NCBI GenBank assembly: GCA_916613615.1
Contig: OU744728.1
Location: 31,317,950-31,381,949, forward strand
Source: Steromphala cineraria
Taxonomy: Eukaryota; Mollusca; Gastropoda; Trochida; Trochidae
Reading direction: 5' to 3'
DNA length: 64,000 nucleotides
A program made the position numbers and the translations under genes. Positions within the stretch are counted from its first letter, which is position 1. Every line of letters starts with the position of its first letter. Below the pieces are notes generated by a model, which saw only the letters and a list, made by a program, of their open reading frames with translations, was not told where the DNA came from and ran no database searches. Below are positions 1-11,012 of this stretch, one piece after another.

Positions 1-270
1 AGGCCTGTCAGAACAAGAATTTCAATATCTCATGCTAAACGACATTTGATTCTTAAAGGAGCAGTTACCACACTTCCAATGCTTTTCAAATCAATTTATT
101 CGTACAGAAAATACATTCATATATAAACACACAAAATTTCGTTTCAAATGGTCTTGTCACTAAAAAGATATTACAGTTCAAAGTACGAAAATTTTCGTCT
201 CCTCGGAAAGCCACCTGGAAAAACTCCTTAAACGGATAAACGAGGCTAACGAGGCATGACCGCGAGGCGA
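1..270. other. Left flank, no gene seen
   Basis: AT-rich DNA with no supported ORF or exon. TTAA at 53-56 is followed by AGGAGCAGTTACCAC, which resembles the AGGGGCAGTAGCACG end of the TTAA-flanked miniature elements near 22.5 and 53.9 kb. It could be the left end of a related element, but no matching right end was found. Confidence 0.3.
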
Positions 271-291
271 GACATCGCGAGAAAAATGGCG
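271..291 (+). promoter_or_regulatory. Core promoter motifs upstream of the THAP gene
   Basis: A GC-rich patch carries TCGCGAGA (275-282, the reverse of the TCTCGCGA promoter motif) directly followed by AAAATGGCG (283-291, a YY1-type motif). They lie about 70 bases before the ATG at 359. No TATA box is evident. Both motifs are typical of broadly expressed TATA-less promoters; use here is inferred from motif and position only. ATGs at 286, 321 and 352 are out of frame with the gene. Confidence 0.45.
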
Positions 292-358
292 TCGGGTCTA
301 GTTATAAATTCATTGCAGAGATGGGTCAGTTCTTCTGTGTTTTCGCTGCGAATGAGAC

Positions 359-3300
359 ATGCCATCTATCTGTGTTGCCGCGAATTGTTCTAACAGAAGA
401 TCAGGAACCATTCAACTGCATCAATTTCCACGGGATCCCGTTCAGTTTGCCAAATGGACGAAGTTTGTGAGTGCCAAACGAGCGAAGTGGAGTCCCAGTT
501 CTGCCTCTGTCCTCTGCTCTGATCATTTTACGCAGGATTGCTACCAACATCCACTTGATCTCAGGAAAGAATTTGGACTTTTACCCAAGACGAACAAACT
601 TGTGAAGAATGCAGTGCCGACTCTACATAAACAGATGAAGAGGAAAACAGGCCCTCTACCCGCATACCCAGCTAGAACCGAAAGCTTCCCATACCGAAAG
701 AGAAAACGGACACAATATTTCGAGAAGTTGGAAGGAAAGAGAGTAAGTCTAAAATACATAGATGTAGTCTTGTAAATATAGTTATTTCATTTCAATGATG
801 ATGAGCTTCTTACTGTCACAAATCACGTGACAAACTGGTACATTTGTGAGATTTTCTTGCCTCTTCATCACCTGATCACTGTTTACAAAATTCTAATTCT
901 TGCATTCGCGAAGACCTAAGTAATCTATACATTGCTGTTAATATCAACAATGTCATTGATTTGAAAAGCTAATACCAATTTTTAAAACTTGTTTTAACTG
1001 AACAACACCTTTTACAATTGGCTAAAAATTATGTTCAGTAAGTCTTCACAGTGAGTATAAATAGTTGTTTTGTAGAAATCAGTATAGTTATGTCACTGAT
1101 AGAGGCAATTTCTTTATAATTATTATTTATTTGCAATCAGACGTTTATGTATGTATTACATTTGTAATTTGTGTGATTCTCATTACCAGATTGTCAAGGA
1201 ACTGTTGGGAGAACTACAGGAATCAATGCCCCCGGTGCCAATAGAAAGCAGTTCTACTACAGCTGTGCTGAGTGAAGAACCACAGATTCGTCCCCTAGTA
1301 CATGACACATCTGACTTTTGTGAAGTGGTAAATTTATTAAATATTATCATTTATTATATTTTTGAATAAACATAAATGGAGAGGGGGGTATTGTTTACAA
1401 CCTTGTCAAGTGATCAGGATTTTAGAGCCATAGTGCCGTTGAGGGTGCTATAGTTCATGACGTGATTTCTTACCATCATGTCCTTATTGCTCATTTGTCA
1501 ATAGTGTGTTAAAGTATGCTTTTATGTTAGAAAAAGCTTATTTGATGTGTTTTTAAAAAACAACATTACAGTAATTCATCCTATGTTGTTGAATCTTTTT
1601 CATATTTTGAATTTCTAAGGCACACCTGATAATGAAATGGCATACCTAAGTTGTTTTTAAGTACCCACATGCCATATTTAATAACAATTATTTCTATCCT
1701 TGATTTGTTTTATAAAGACATCCGAGGAAAGTCTGAGAGAGAAGACGGCGCTAGAAGCATTACTATCCCTATCCCAGCCACCCATTGCAGACCAGACCAT
1801 TGAAAGCCAGAGCCAAATCAAGTCGACTGTCACTGTTGCCACTGGGAGCGACATAGTGGATGATGTACCGGTTAGTGGAAAGATTTTCATCAAAGAACAT
1901 GAAATCAATGTTACAAAAATTATGTAACGGGTTACCCCGGTATGTCAAATATGTTCCTGATTAGTAAAGTGATAATATTAATGAGAAGGTTCCCAAAGAA
2001 CATTAGAGAGATAGATAATTGTACTTTCAACTTGTTCATGCATTGGATTCTTCTGTTTTTAAATTCAATAACCCAGCTTGATATCAGAATCTTAATACTA
2101 AATGTGTTGTCTATCATCTGGGTATACTATCATCTATTTACGTTCAATATGCTTTCAAACAAATTTAATAGGTCTGCAGTGCTTGTCATTTATTTTTGTT
2201 CCTATTTCTTAATCTGTTCTGTCTTTGTAAAAAAGTTGTACATTGCAAGTATTTTTTCTTTCTGAAGGTACCCGTTGCAACAAACTCAGCAGCTTGCCAG
2301 ACCATGAAAAGAGGCGGTATCAAAACAAGATCAGTACGAACTCAAGCAAGACCTCATGTCCGATCAAAAGGTAAATCCTGCGTTGCTTTGCACATTTGTA
2401 GGACTCCCCAGTATTCGCGTCATTCTATTTCTTCATTTCCAGCCTGTTCAAAGTCTTTCAGGTTTCCTTGTGACTGACATTTCTTCATTGAAAGGCATTT
2501 TGAAGGTGTTAAGATGTTGCTCAGCGATAAAGAAGTTGACTATCCATAACATATCCCTCAGTTGTCACTGATACCAATACTGTTTGACCCTGGTTTATGT
2601 AATATCCCAAATATCAGGTATAATTGATATTTATTTTTTTGGTTTGAATGCTTTGGTGCAATGAACTTAATGTAAGTTTAATAACAGCTTCAGCGACTGA
2701 GCCAGTGCTAATGGTGACGAGAGGAGTACAGTGCACTTTGTTGGAGGCAACAAGTGAGCCTGGAGAAGATGATGTCATCCCTGACTCCAGCCAAGATCAA
2801 CAAGATGATGTAAGCGACCCGACCTGGCACCCTACAGATCATGCAATGGAAAGCGAGGAAGAATGTGATATCAGGTAAAGTTCGTCAATTCATCTCTGAT
2901 TTTGAAATTGAATTATTTGCATCTATTTTTGGGGAGAGAGAGAAGAAGAAGTTGGGGTGTTTGGACTCAAATCTTCAATATAAATCAAAATCATTTTCTG
3001 AAAAAGTGTTATTTATGAGACCTAAGTTAATCAAGCGCACGCTTATCCTTTAGCACAGTTTAAAGAAAAAGATGTGATAGCTGTTCATGAATGAGCTTAA
3101 ATGTAACCGGTTATCTGTTATTACAAATAGGAGAAAACTGCAGATTATGACATACTGTTGAGGATCAGGATAGAAACGGGTTACTTTTAGTTCAGACAGG
3201 TAACTTGTTAAGGTTTTAGTTCAATTTGACCATGCATTAACAAAATCATTCTCTTTGGTTTGTAACTCCTCAGGCTCATTGCATACACTGATCACAACTT

Positions 3301-6300
3301 ATCATAATTTAACTTATGTTTCAGGGAGGATGTCTCGGTGACTGATGAGCGGAAGTACATAGTGTTTGAAAGACAACTGCTGCAACTTTTCAGCGTATGT
3401 CCATCATGCTGCTCGGAATCTACAGTTCAGCGTGCATTAAAAGGAACTTTACTGACAGTGTCTCAGAAGTGTGTGTCGTGCAATTTTCAGCGTAACTGGT
3501 CTAGTCAGCCCTTCCTTGGGAATTACCCAGCAGGAAACATTCTACTCTCCGCCTCAATCTTGTTTTCCGGTTCCTTGCCAACAAAAGTGCTGACTTTATT
3601 TCGCCATATTGGACTGGTATCATTAAGTTTGAAATCGTTCTACACGCATCAAAAAGAAATACTTAATCCCGTGATTGAGAAAGTGTGGAAACAAGAACAA
3701 GAAGATCAAATCAGCAGTCTGAGGGAACAGGACAGGCCCCTTGTGCTGGGAGGAGATGGCAGAGCAGACACCCCGGGACACAATGCCAAGTTTGGATCCT
3801 ATACCATGATGAACCTGCACAACAAGAAAGTCCTTCATGTTGAGCTTGTGCAGGTATTACATTTTTCCACCTGTATAGATACTTCCAGCAACAGGGATCA
3901 TTCTTGGAGTGGCTCTTCTTTTTTATTGGAGCCCCTATAATAGCAATCTAAATATGACAACGGTTTTGTTCTAGAATGAATATTTGAATTTTCAAGGCCC
4001 ACCAAATTATGACAATAACCCATTAGTTGTTTTTGATAATGACCGCCTCAGTTTGAAGACTATACATGGCGATTATAGGGTCTATGCCAATACTATTTCA
4101 TTCTCAGAAATATCCCTGTAGAATTCCAATATTAGAATTTGACACATGTTTGAATACATACACTTGACTCAATATATGCTATTACTTTAGAATAAGTCTA
4201 AATCTATCTTCATTTTCAACTTGAATTTAAAAATAAAAATTATAACACTCTAATTATTGAAGATAGTTGGTGAGAAATTAATGAAAATGTATCATCAAAT
4301 TGCATTCCCCTTCATTTCCTTTGTTGTCTAATTGACACTGATTGCTCGTTATGTTGTGGTGAAGTCAGGTGCAACATTAGGTGATTGAAAGTGCTGGGTA
4401 ATTATCTTTATGACTTAATTACCAGCCTTCAATTGGTCTTGATGCAGGTGCATGTTGTTATATGACCAGGTAACTAAGTTTTTAGAGCGTATTGGACAAG
4501 ATGTTAATTTCCTATTTCTTTGAAGTGATTGACAAGTGTCCACAAAGCAATTGTGTATTTATGTTCATCAATTATTAGGAGTACCCAGATAATAGTTTTT
4601 ATGACCACCCCCTCCCCCCCCCCAACTTGCAGTCTGCAGGTTACAGTGAAAATTATATTATATATTGTTATATTTCAGTCTAATGAGGTGAAGAATTCCA
4701 ACGCAATGGAGAAAGAGGGCTTCATCAGGAGTGTACAGCACTTTGAGGATGAAGGTCTCAGGGTTGGAACCCTCATCACTGACCGACACCCACAGATTCA
4801 GAAGCTAGTTCGTGAGACGATGCCCGAAACCCAACATTACTATGATGTGTGGCATGTTGCTAAAGGTGAGGAGCCTCTTAAGAATGGAGTCCTGCTATGA
4901 AAGTCTATTTCAGTGTAACTCACACTCTTTTATCACAACACGTATCAATTTACAAACCTATCAGTTATTCAAGGTTCCTTTATAATTATACCCCACCTTG
5001 GTGTTTACTTTCATAAGAAATTTCTTTTTTGTTTACAAAAAAGGGACATAGTGATTTAATATTAACAATGCAAGTTCATATAATGTTTCAGGCCTGAGGA
5101 AGAAACTGAATGCTCTATCAAAAGAAAAGGACTGTGACTCTCTGACCCCTTGGATCCGGAGTATTGTCAACCACCTGTACTGGTGTCCTGCTTCATCCCC
5201 AGCTGGTGACACGGAGCTGGTGTTAGACAAGTGGCGCTCTGTCATCAACCACGTCCAGAACATTCACCAAGGCCATGGATCAAGGTTTGACACTTGTCAA
5301 CATCCCCTAGAAGGCACTGATGCTCCCAGAAGGAAATGGTTGAAATCAGGTAGGTAACGCATTATTCATATGAGCAAGTACATGTAAATCATTATGTAGT
5401 GAATTGTTTACTTTCATTTGAATTGAAATAACATCCATACTACTTTCATATATCTCTGTCTGATGTAACTATAATGTTTGTGAAAGTAACTATTATATTT
5501 TGTAAAATATGTGGATTTCTTTTTCAAGGTTCCAAAGTAGCGGAGAAGCTTGGCTTGCTCCTGGAAAATACCCGTCTGCTACGAGATGTTAAGAAGCTGT
5601 CCCCAAACCATCAAACATCCGCTGTCGAGAGTTTCCATAGAGTGATCATCACCTTTGCACCCAAGATGATAGGGTTTTCCTATCTTGGAATGCTTTCAAG
5701 GTAATTAAATTGACTATATAAATTATGATCTTTTCAAAAGCAGATGACATAAACAAACTTGTTGAGATCCAAATTTGATTACTTTGAACCAAAATGGGCA
5801 GTACTGAATGTGTAAAAGTTTTCATAAGTTAATTAATCTACAGGGAAAGCTGGCACTGACAAACAATGTTGTTGTCGAAAGATTCTATTTCTGCTTTCAT
5901 TTCAGACTGTACCTGTCCGCTCTCCATTTCAACGAGAATGGCAGCAGAGCACAGGCTGTGGATGAAAATGGTGATGGGAGATACAGGGTCAAATATCTCA
6001 AGTACAAGAAAGACCAGCACGTACTTGAGAAAGTCACCAGCCCTGTGACATTTGGTATGTAAAATAACTGCTTTTGTAACAAATTAGGTAGTTTTTGTAA
6101 CCAAGTAAATAATATTTCGTATTTGTTTTAAAAATCATTTTATTAAGTTCTCCAATCTTTATTTCTGTACTTAGAAGGCCACAGGCCTGTAGTACAATCA
6201 ATGGTAGATCACAAGTTAAACTAGGTCAATATAGAAGAGGGAAATCCCAGTATAAGTTAAATTTATATATTTTTTTTTTTTTTTAAATGTGATTTGTGTT

Positions 6301-6638
6301 AAAAGTTCTTACAATTCAATTTTACCTTTACCAAGACTTTGAAATCAATATCTTCATTATTGAAAAGAATTCCATACAACATCCATTGAAATATATTTTT
6401 CTATGTTTATTACAATTGTTTTGTGTATACTTGATATCTAAGCAATTATCAAAACCTATTTTCAGAGTATGTGAACAGACTTCTCGAAGAAGTTACAAAA
6501 CAAGCCAGCACAAACAAGAACCAGAGGATCATCCCAGTGGCACGACTTGTTCCGCCTCCTTTGACAAGCCAATTCCCCAAAGTTGACAAGCAGCAAGCCA
6601 TTCTGGACCATCGCAGCAGATTCACTGTTAGGACATGA
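359..6638 (+). CDS. THAP-domain protein with DDE-transposase-like core (11 exons, 810 aa)
   Basis: Exons by GT-AG and unbroken frame: 359-742, 1190-1327, 1718-1870, 2268-2370, 2688-2874 (acceptor could be six bases later), 3325-3853, 4679-4865, 5092-5349, 5529-5700, 5906-6054, 6466-6638; together 2433 nt. Residues 1-90 form a THAP zinc finger: C5-x4-C10, C53-x2-H56 and AVPTL at 85-89, so the start at 359 fits the family's extreme N-terminal domain. A linker rich in Ser, Glu and Thr follows. Two CxxC pairs (C347/C350, C371/C374) precede a core with GGDGR (D466), TDRH (D533), YDVWH (554-557) and AVESFH (E680), which I read as a DDE triad. THAP domains bind DNA and occur in P-element and Kolobok-type transposases; assignment to Kolobok is from recall of the motifs. 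No stop or frameshift was found, so it is either an active transposase or a domesticated host gene. It converges on the - strand ballast-domain gene. Confidence 0.85.
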
Positions 6639-7641
6639 TCAAACTCCATTGTCTCACTTATGTCAAGTTCATACCAAAAACACACAATGTTTCAATGCAA
6701 AAAGATCTTCATTTTTTACTTATACCAGGTTCTAAGTGTAGTAGAATTCAATGCTATTACAATGAATTTGTCAAGCTGTTGTTTGTACCCGCAATGATAA
6801 TGGTTTTATGCAAATGCTGTAATTTATTAGACTATTAAGGATATACTCAATGTTCATGTTTGATCTAGGGTGCTGTTTATGATCTATATACAGAGAGATC
6901 ATAAAGTCATTTTTAAGTGTTATATGATATGCGTTATGAAAAGTGTAATGTCAAGTTCATTCATGACATTGCAATGTGCAATTAAATCCTAGTAAACACT
7001 TTCTGATGTCATAACAGCATAATCTGACATTGTCCTGTCTTGAGAGATAGAAAGTAAGGTACTTTTCAGGCTATTTCCTGATAATTAAAACAAACATAAA
7101 TGTATAACATAAGATATAATATGAAATTTTATTATATATTATAGCTTATGATTCAATATTCATTTAGGACATTCATATTATAACATATTTCTAAGACATG
7201 ATGCTACACTGCAAATATGTACATATGTAAATAAATATAGATTGTATATAATACAGTATTGTACAATATCAAATTATCAATGTCTACACTTTTTATGTAA
7301 AATCATACATAGATATGTCCTTATTTTTCTTTTCCAAAAAATTAATCCTTTTAGGAGAACTGAGGATTGGAAATTGAAATTGTAAACTCTGTAAGTTGCT
7401 CTGTAAAATGTCACAAGACTAATAGATTCAATTGTGCCATACCAGTTAAGAAAGAGGACTAGTTATGTTCATGTACAAATTGCTTTTCCTCTCCAACCAA
7501 CATTTTGATATGAGAGCATATTATCATACTACAGTTAGAGAGTAAAAAATTATCCTTTCTTTGTCATCTCAAATTTCTGGAATGTCATAATAAAAGTAGC
7601 AGAATTACTAAAAACATCACTGTCCATAGTTGTTTTCCTTT
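6639..7641. other. Convergent intergenic region, 3' UTRs
   Basis: About 1 kb of AT-rich DNA lies between two convergent stop codons. It should hold both 3' untranslated regions. AATAAA-like signals are present on + (around 7210), and TTTATT (- strand AATAAA) lies near 7125, so the transcripts may overlap. No ORF or repeat is evident. Confidence 0.5.
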
Positions 7642-9383
7642 TTAATCAAGCTGTGGGTACTTGAAACCAGCAAACTCTGCAGAAGGGAACCTGTCTCTTA
7701 TCTTGATAACTGCACAGGCTGGTAGGGGTACTCGAACCTTCCGCCCAAGGAACCGCCAACACCAGCGTACAAGTTGTCTGTATGCTGTATACCTGTATTT
7801 TCTGCAGAATAAGAAAAAAAATCAATGTTTTTTGTTATAACATGATTTTTCAATATTTCCTTGCATATTTTTATGTAATGCAATAGTGTTTCGTTATTGT
7901 CATGTATTATTCAGAAAAAATGCAGTTAATGGTGATAGATATTGGTAATTACAACTTGACCATGAAATATTCCATAGCGATGAGTAGGTTGTAATTGTAA
8001 GTGTTGCCGTCACACTGGTGTCCGGAGTGAAAAGCTTTGATTTAGTGATCTAAGCTAGTTTTGCTCTATCATTGAGAGTGAGTAGTAAAATTCCCTTCCA
8101 TTTAGTATGAATTTTTATACATCGTTTTCTCGTTCTTCATATTAAAAGAACATCGTTTAGTTTCCTCTATTAAACCAACCGATGAATCTGCTCTGCATAT
8201 AGCTCTCCTCTCCCGTGTTCTTGTCTGTAGTGATAATATGCCGTCTCCAGGGCATAGACACTGAGGCACACCTCCGCAAAGCCAGGGTGGTCTGTGATGC
8301 AGGTGAGGTGCTCCGGACCCTCCTCTATCTTCTCCCTCACTGCAGCCACCTCCTGACAGCACCGACACTCAGTTACAGTGCCCAGTGAGGCACAGTGTCC
8401 ACAACTACACCTGCAAAATAGACAAAACACTTGGTTGAATAATGACTTGTGAATTATCTTGTATTTGGAATCACATCTTTGCTGTAATCTTTCTCTATGG
8501 ACTAAGATTAATCAAAACAAAATTGTCAAACTCTTTGAGATAAAAAATCATCTAGCAATAAATTTCATTGTTCAGTAAGCAATCTAACCAATATGTTTTG
8601 CCATTTTAAAGCGATTTAAAAAAAAATTATTTCATAACCCTTTAAAGAAAAGAATCTACAATAATTATTATAGTAGGAAATTCATTTTGTTTGCCAAATT
8701 CCATACATATCTATTTTCATTCCCCAACTTAACAGTAAAACAATGTGCAAACTAAACACTGACTTCTTATGATCAAGTAGCATTTATTACATTGACAACT
8801 TAAAACAATTTAGTGTACAAGTATGGAATCTGATTGTGATTTTAAAATAAAATATTTTGTTTGTCAGGCACAGCTAGGTTCTTAGGACAGCTATGTATAA
8901 CTTTATAATTACTGTAAGTGAATGAATAAAGTAAGACTAAGTGTTATACGCACTCGTTACCAAAACATGTAAACCATGTGTAATCCAAACGAAGAAATGG
9001 AACGAAAGTATGTATCGGTGTCAATGACTTTCTGATTCAATGTATAATAAAGTCTAACATAACAAATGGCATTTATCTCTTATATAATAAAGTCTTTTTG
9101 AATCAAGATGTTACGGCAGAATGTAAAACATATTATACACAATACAGAACGAATAGTTTTGCCAAATTATTTACCAGCTTGTAGTGGACAGGCGATGATC
9201 TGGATCAGTGGGTAGATCAATGTCTTCTTCAAAATCTTCGTCGTCATTGGACAAAACAGGTTCAAATAAATATGGCACAGAAACGCCACTTGGGTCCATT
9301 GTGGTTGAAAGAGAAGACTCGGAACTTGTCGATAGACATTCCATTGAAAGTGACAACTCGTTGCTCGAATCAGACTCCGACAT
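7642..9383 (-). CDS. Stand-alone P2X7-type ballast-domain protein (3 exons, 199 aa)
   Basis: Exons on the - strand: 9383-9175, 8410-8180, 7801-7642; phases agree and give 600 nt. The start at 9383 (MSESDSS) opens an acidic Ser-rich tail containing VPYLFEP. I recall similar PYxFEP motifs in invertebrate relatives. An ATG at 9512 is in frame but less likely. From residue 70 the protein matches the cytoplasmic C-terminal ballast domain of the P2X7 receptor: WCSCGHC, CRCCQE, LTCITDHPGF, ETAYYHYRQ, then YTAYRQLVRWCWRFLGRKVRV and IRDRFPS near the end. In P2X7 this Cys-rich region binds zinc and guanine nucleotide. There are no P2X transmembrane segments or channel ectodomain, so this is not a receptor, although databases often name such genes P2X7-like. 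Its function is unknown. It is intact and lies tail to tail with the THAP/DDE gene, which raises the possibility that they form a unit. Confidence 0.85.
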
Positions 9384-9780
9384 GATGAAAATCTCTGAAC
9401 GAACTTCACACGTTGGAGTAAACTTACTGGGAGATCGGTAGAAAATTATATATTTTAACTGTGAACAGTTTTCACAATGATTGAGTCTGACTCCTCTTTT
9501 TATAATACCCATATCTATGTTTTAGAGAAGTTAAGCTAATCACTAGTAATTTCTAGTTGTTATATGCATGACAATTGAAATTGACTTGTTCGTTTTCACT
9601 CGGCGTAATCGGAAATTGCACTGCAAACACAACCTGTCACAATGGCTAAAGCTAAATTTCGTAATCAAAAGATGTCCCTTGACCTTGTTTGAGCAGTGGC
9701 ATTAATGTGTAGCTGTTGTGATAAGAGCAGTCAGTGAAAACACATGCACGCTCGAGTAAACTGTAATGTAAACAAAGGCA

Positions 9781-9828
9781 TGGCGGCCATTGCGAGGGAA
9801 GTGTCCACGTGGCAGCACCTGATTGGCT
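9781..9828 (-). promoter_or_regulatory. Candidate promoter of the ballast-domain gene
   Basis: About 400 bases upstream of the - strand ATG lie, within 50 bases, a YY1-like GGCGGCCAT (9782-9790), an E-box CACGTG (9806-9811) and an inverted CCAAT box (ATTGG in GATTGGCT, 9821-9828). On the - strand the order is CCAAT, E-box, YY1 toward the gene. This is motif evidence only. Confidence 0.4.
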
Positions 9829-10401
9829 AATAATTCGTTTGCGTTCTGTTTGAAGGAGGTTTGTTTTAAAACCTAAATTTAATACATTTATGATTAAATT
9901 TTGAAGAAATAAGTTGTAATGTTTTATTTCTAACTGGTTTAAGAATCTATTCAACAGAAGTGACCCCCTTACGGTGTCTAGTAGTTTAACCAAACCCCAG
10001 ATATTCTACAGAATGCCTTGAAGCTGAAATTTAGAAAGGGGGTTTGGATTATTTAATTTTGATAAGCTTAAAAGAATAAAGCTAGGAATCACAAATTTGC
10101 TATATCACAGATCACTATTTATGCTTTTTAGTGCCTCTGTGCTTTTGTGAGAGGATATGTTACGAGGTTATGTATTACATGTCTGAAATAGAGGCAAAAT
10201 AGGTCAAGTTAAAAGAAAACAAAAGTACTAACTTGATGAAAGTTTCTGTAAATATGCTATCAACAATGCGTATTATGAGTAGGAAACTTGTTCCCGTCTT
10301 TCTAAGCATGATAGAGACCAAAAAGACAATGTCTTATTATTTGACATGACTCTTCAACCAAAGAGTTACAAAAATCGCTCCGTAACTGGTGAACTTTTAC
10401 C
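9829..10401. other. Gene-free flank before the MITE
   Basis: AT-rich DNA with no exon, ORF of substance or repeat that I recognise. It ends at the TTAA that opens the MITE. I searched it for an inverted partner of the sequence at 57-71 and found none. Confidence 0.4.
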
Positions 10402-10961
10402 TTAAAGATGCTATATCATACTTGCAATATTTTTAAAAGTATTTTTAATGTATACGTTGTATTTTTAGAAAACTTTTGCGACCAACCTTGAGAAAATCGG
10501 ACCAAAATTCATCAAATAGGAGATAATTTACCCAAAAATACAGAAACGGCAGTCGACATAAGGGCGAATCAAGTGTGGCCATTTCACAACTTCCGGTTTC
10601 TAAATGTACGCTTGAAAACCGCCTTTGTCGCGCTCAATTAGATTTTTTATTCTTTTTCTCCGAATTAGGTATTCATTGCTGTCAAAGTTGATACCCATCG
10701 AACGCAATTACGGTAGTTGAGACACTGTGTAAATCCTACAAGCATAATGATTACGTCACCGAAACCAGATTCGTTAAATGACATGCCCTTTCTACGAGGG
10801 GTACTGTGCTTGAAGCGTCGAAATAAGTATGTTATTGTTGATTAAACAATCTAAATATGATATCAAAATTTCGACGAAAGATTGTTCAAAGTGATGTATT
10901 TCATTTCTCAATACCTAAGTTTCATCCTGAACCGCTTGCAAGTATGATACAGCATCTTTAA
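10402..10961. mobile_element. TTAA-flanked MITE with 22-bp inverted ends
   Basis: TTAA at 10402-10405 and 10958-10961 flanks a 552-bp element. Its left end, AGATGCTATATCATACTTGC at the start, is matched by the reverse complement of the right end with one mismatch over 22 bases. It has no ORF. A TTAA target duplication is known for piggyBac and Kolobok; the AGATGCT start fits elements I associate with Kolobok, which is inference. It lies only about 50 bases upstream of an exon acceptor (11012). Confidence 0.8.
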
Positions 10962-11012
10962 GCAAAGACATGTTGATGCTGATGTTTGATAAATGGTTGC
11001 CATGTGTTGTAG

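Noticed and set aside
7698..7883. - strand ORF over the last ballast-domain exon
   Set aside because: Out-of-frame shadow; the true frame is fixed by splice phase and the YTAYRQLVRWCW motif.
9829..10401. Right terminal inverted repeat of a THAP/ballast transposon
   Set aside because: I looked for the inverse of the 57-71 sequence and for any long inverted match to 1-300; none was visible by eye.
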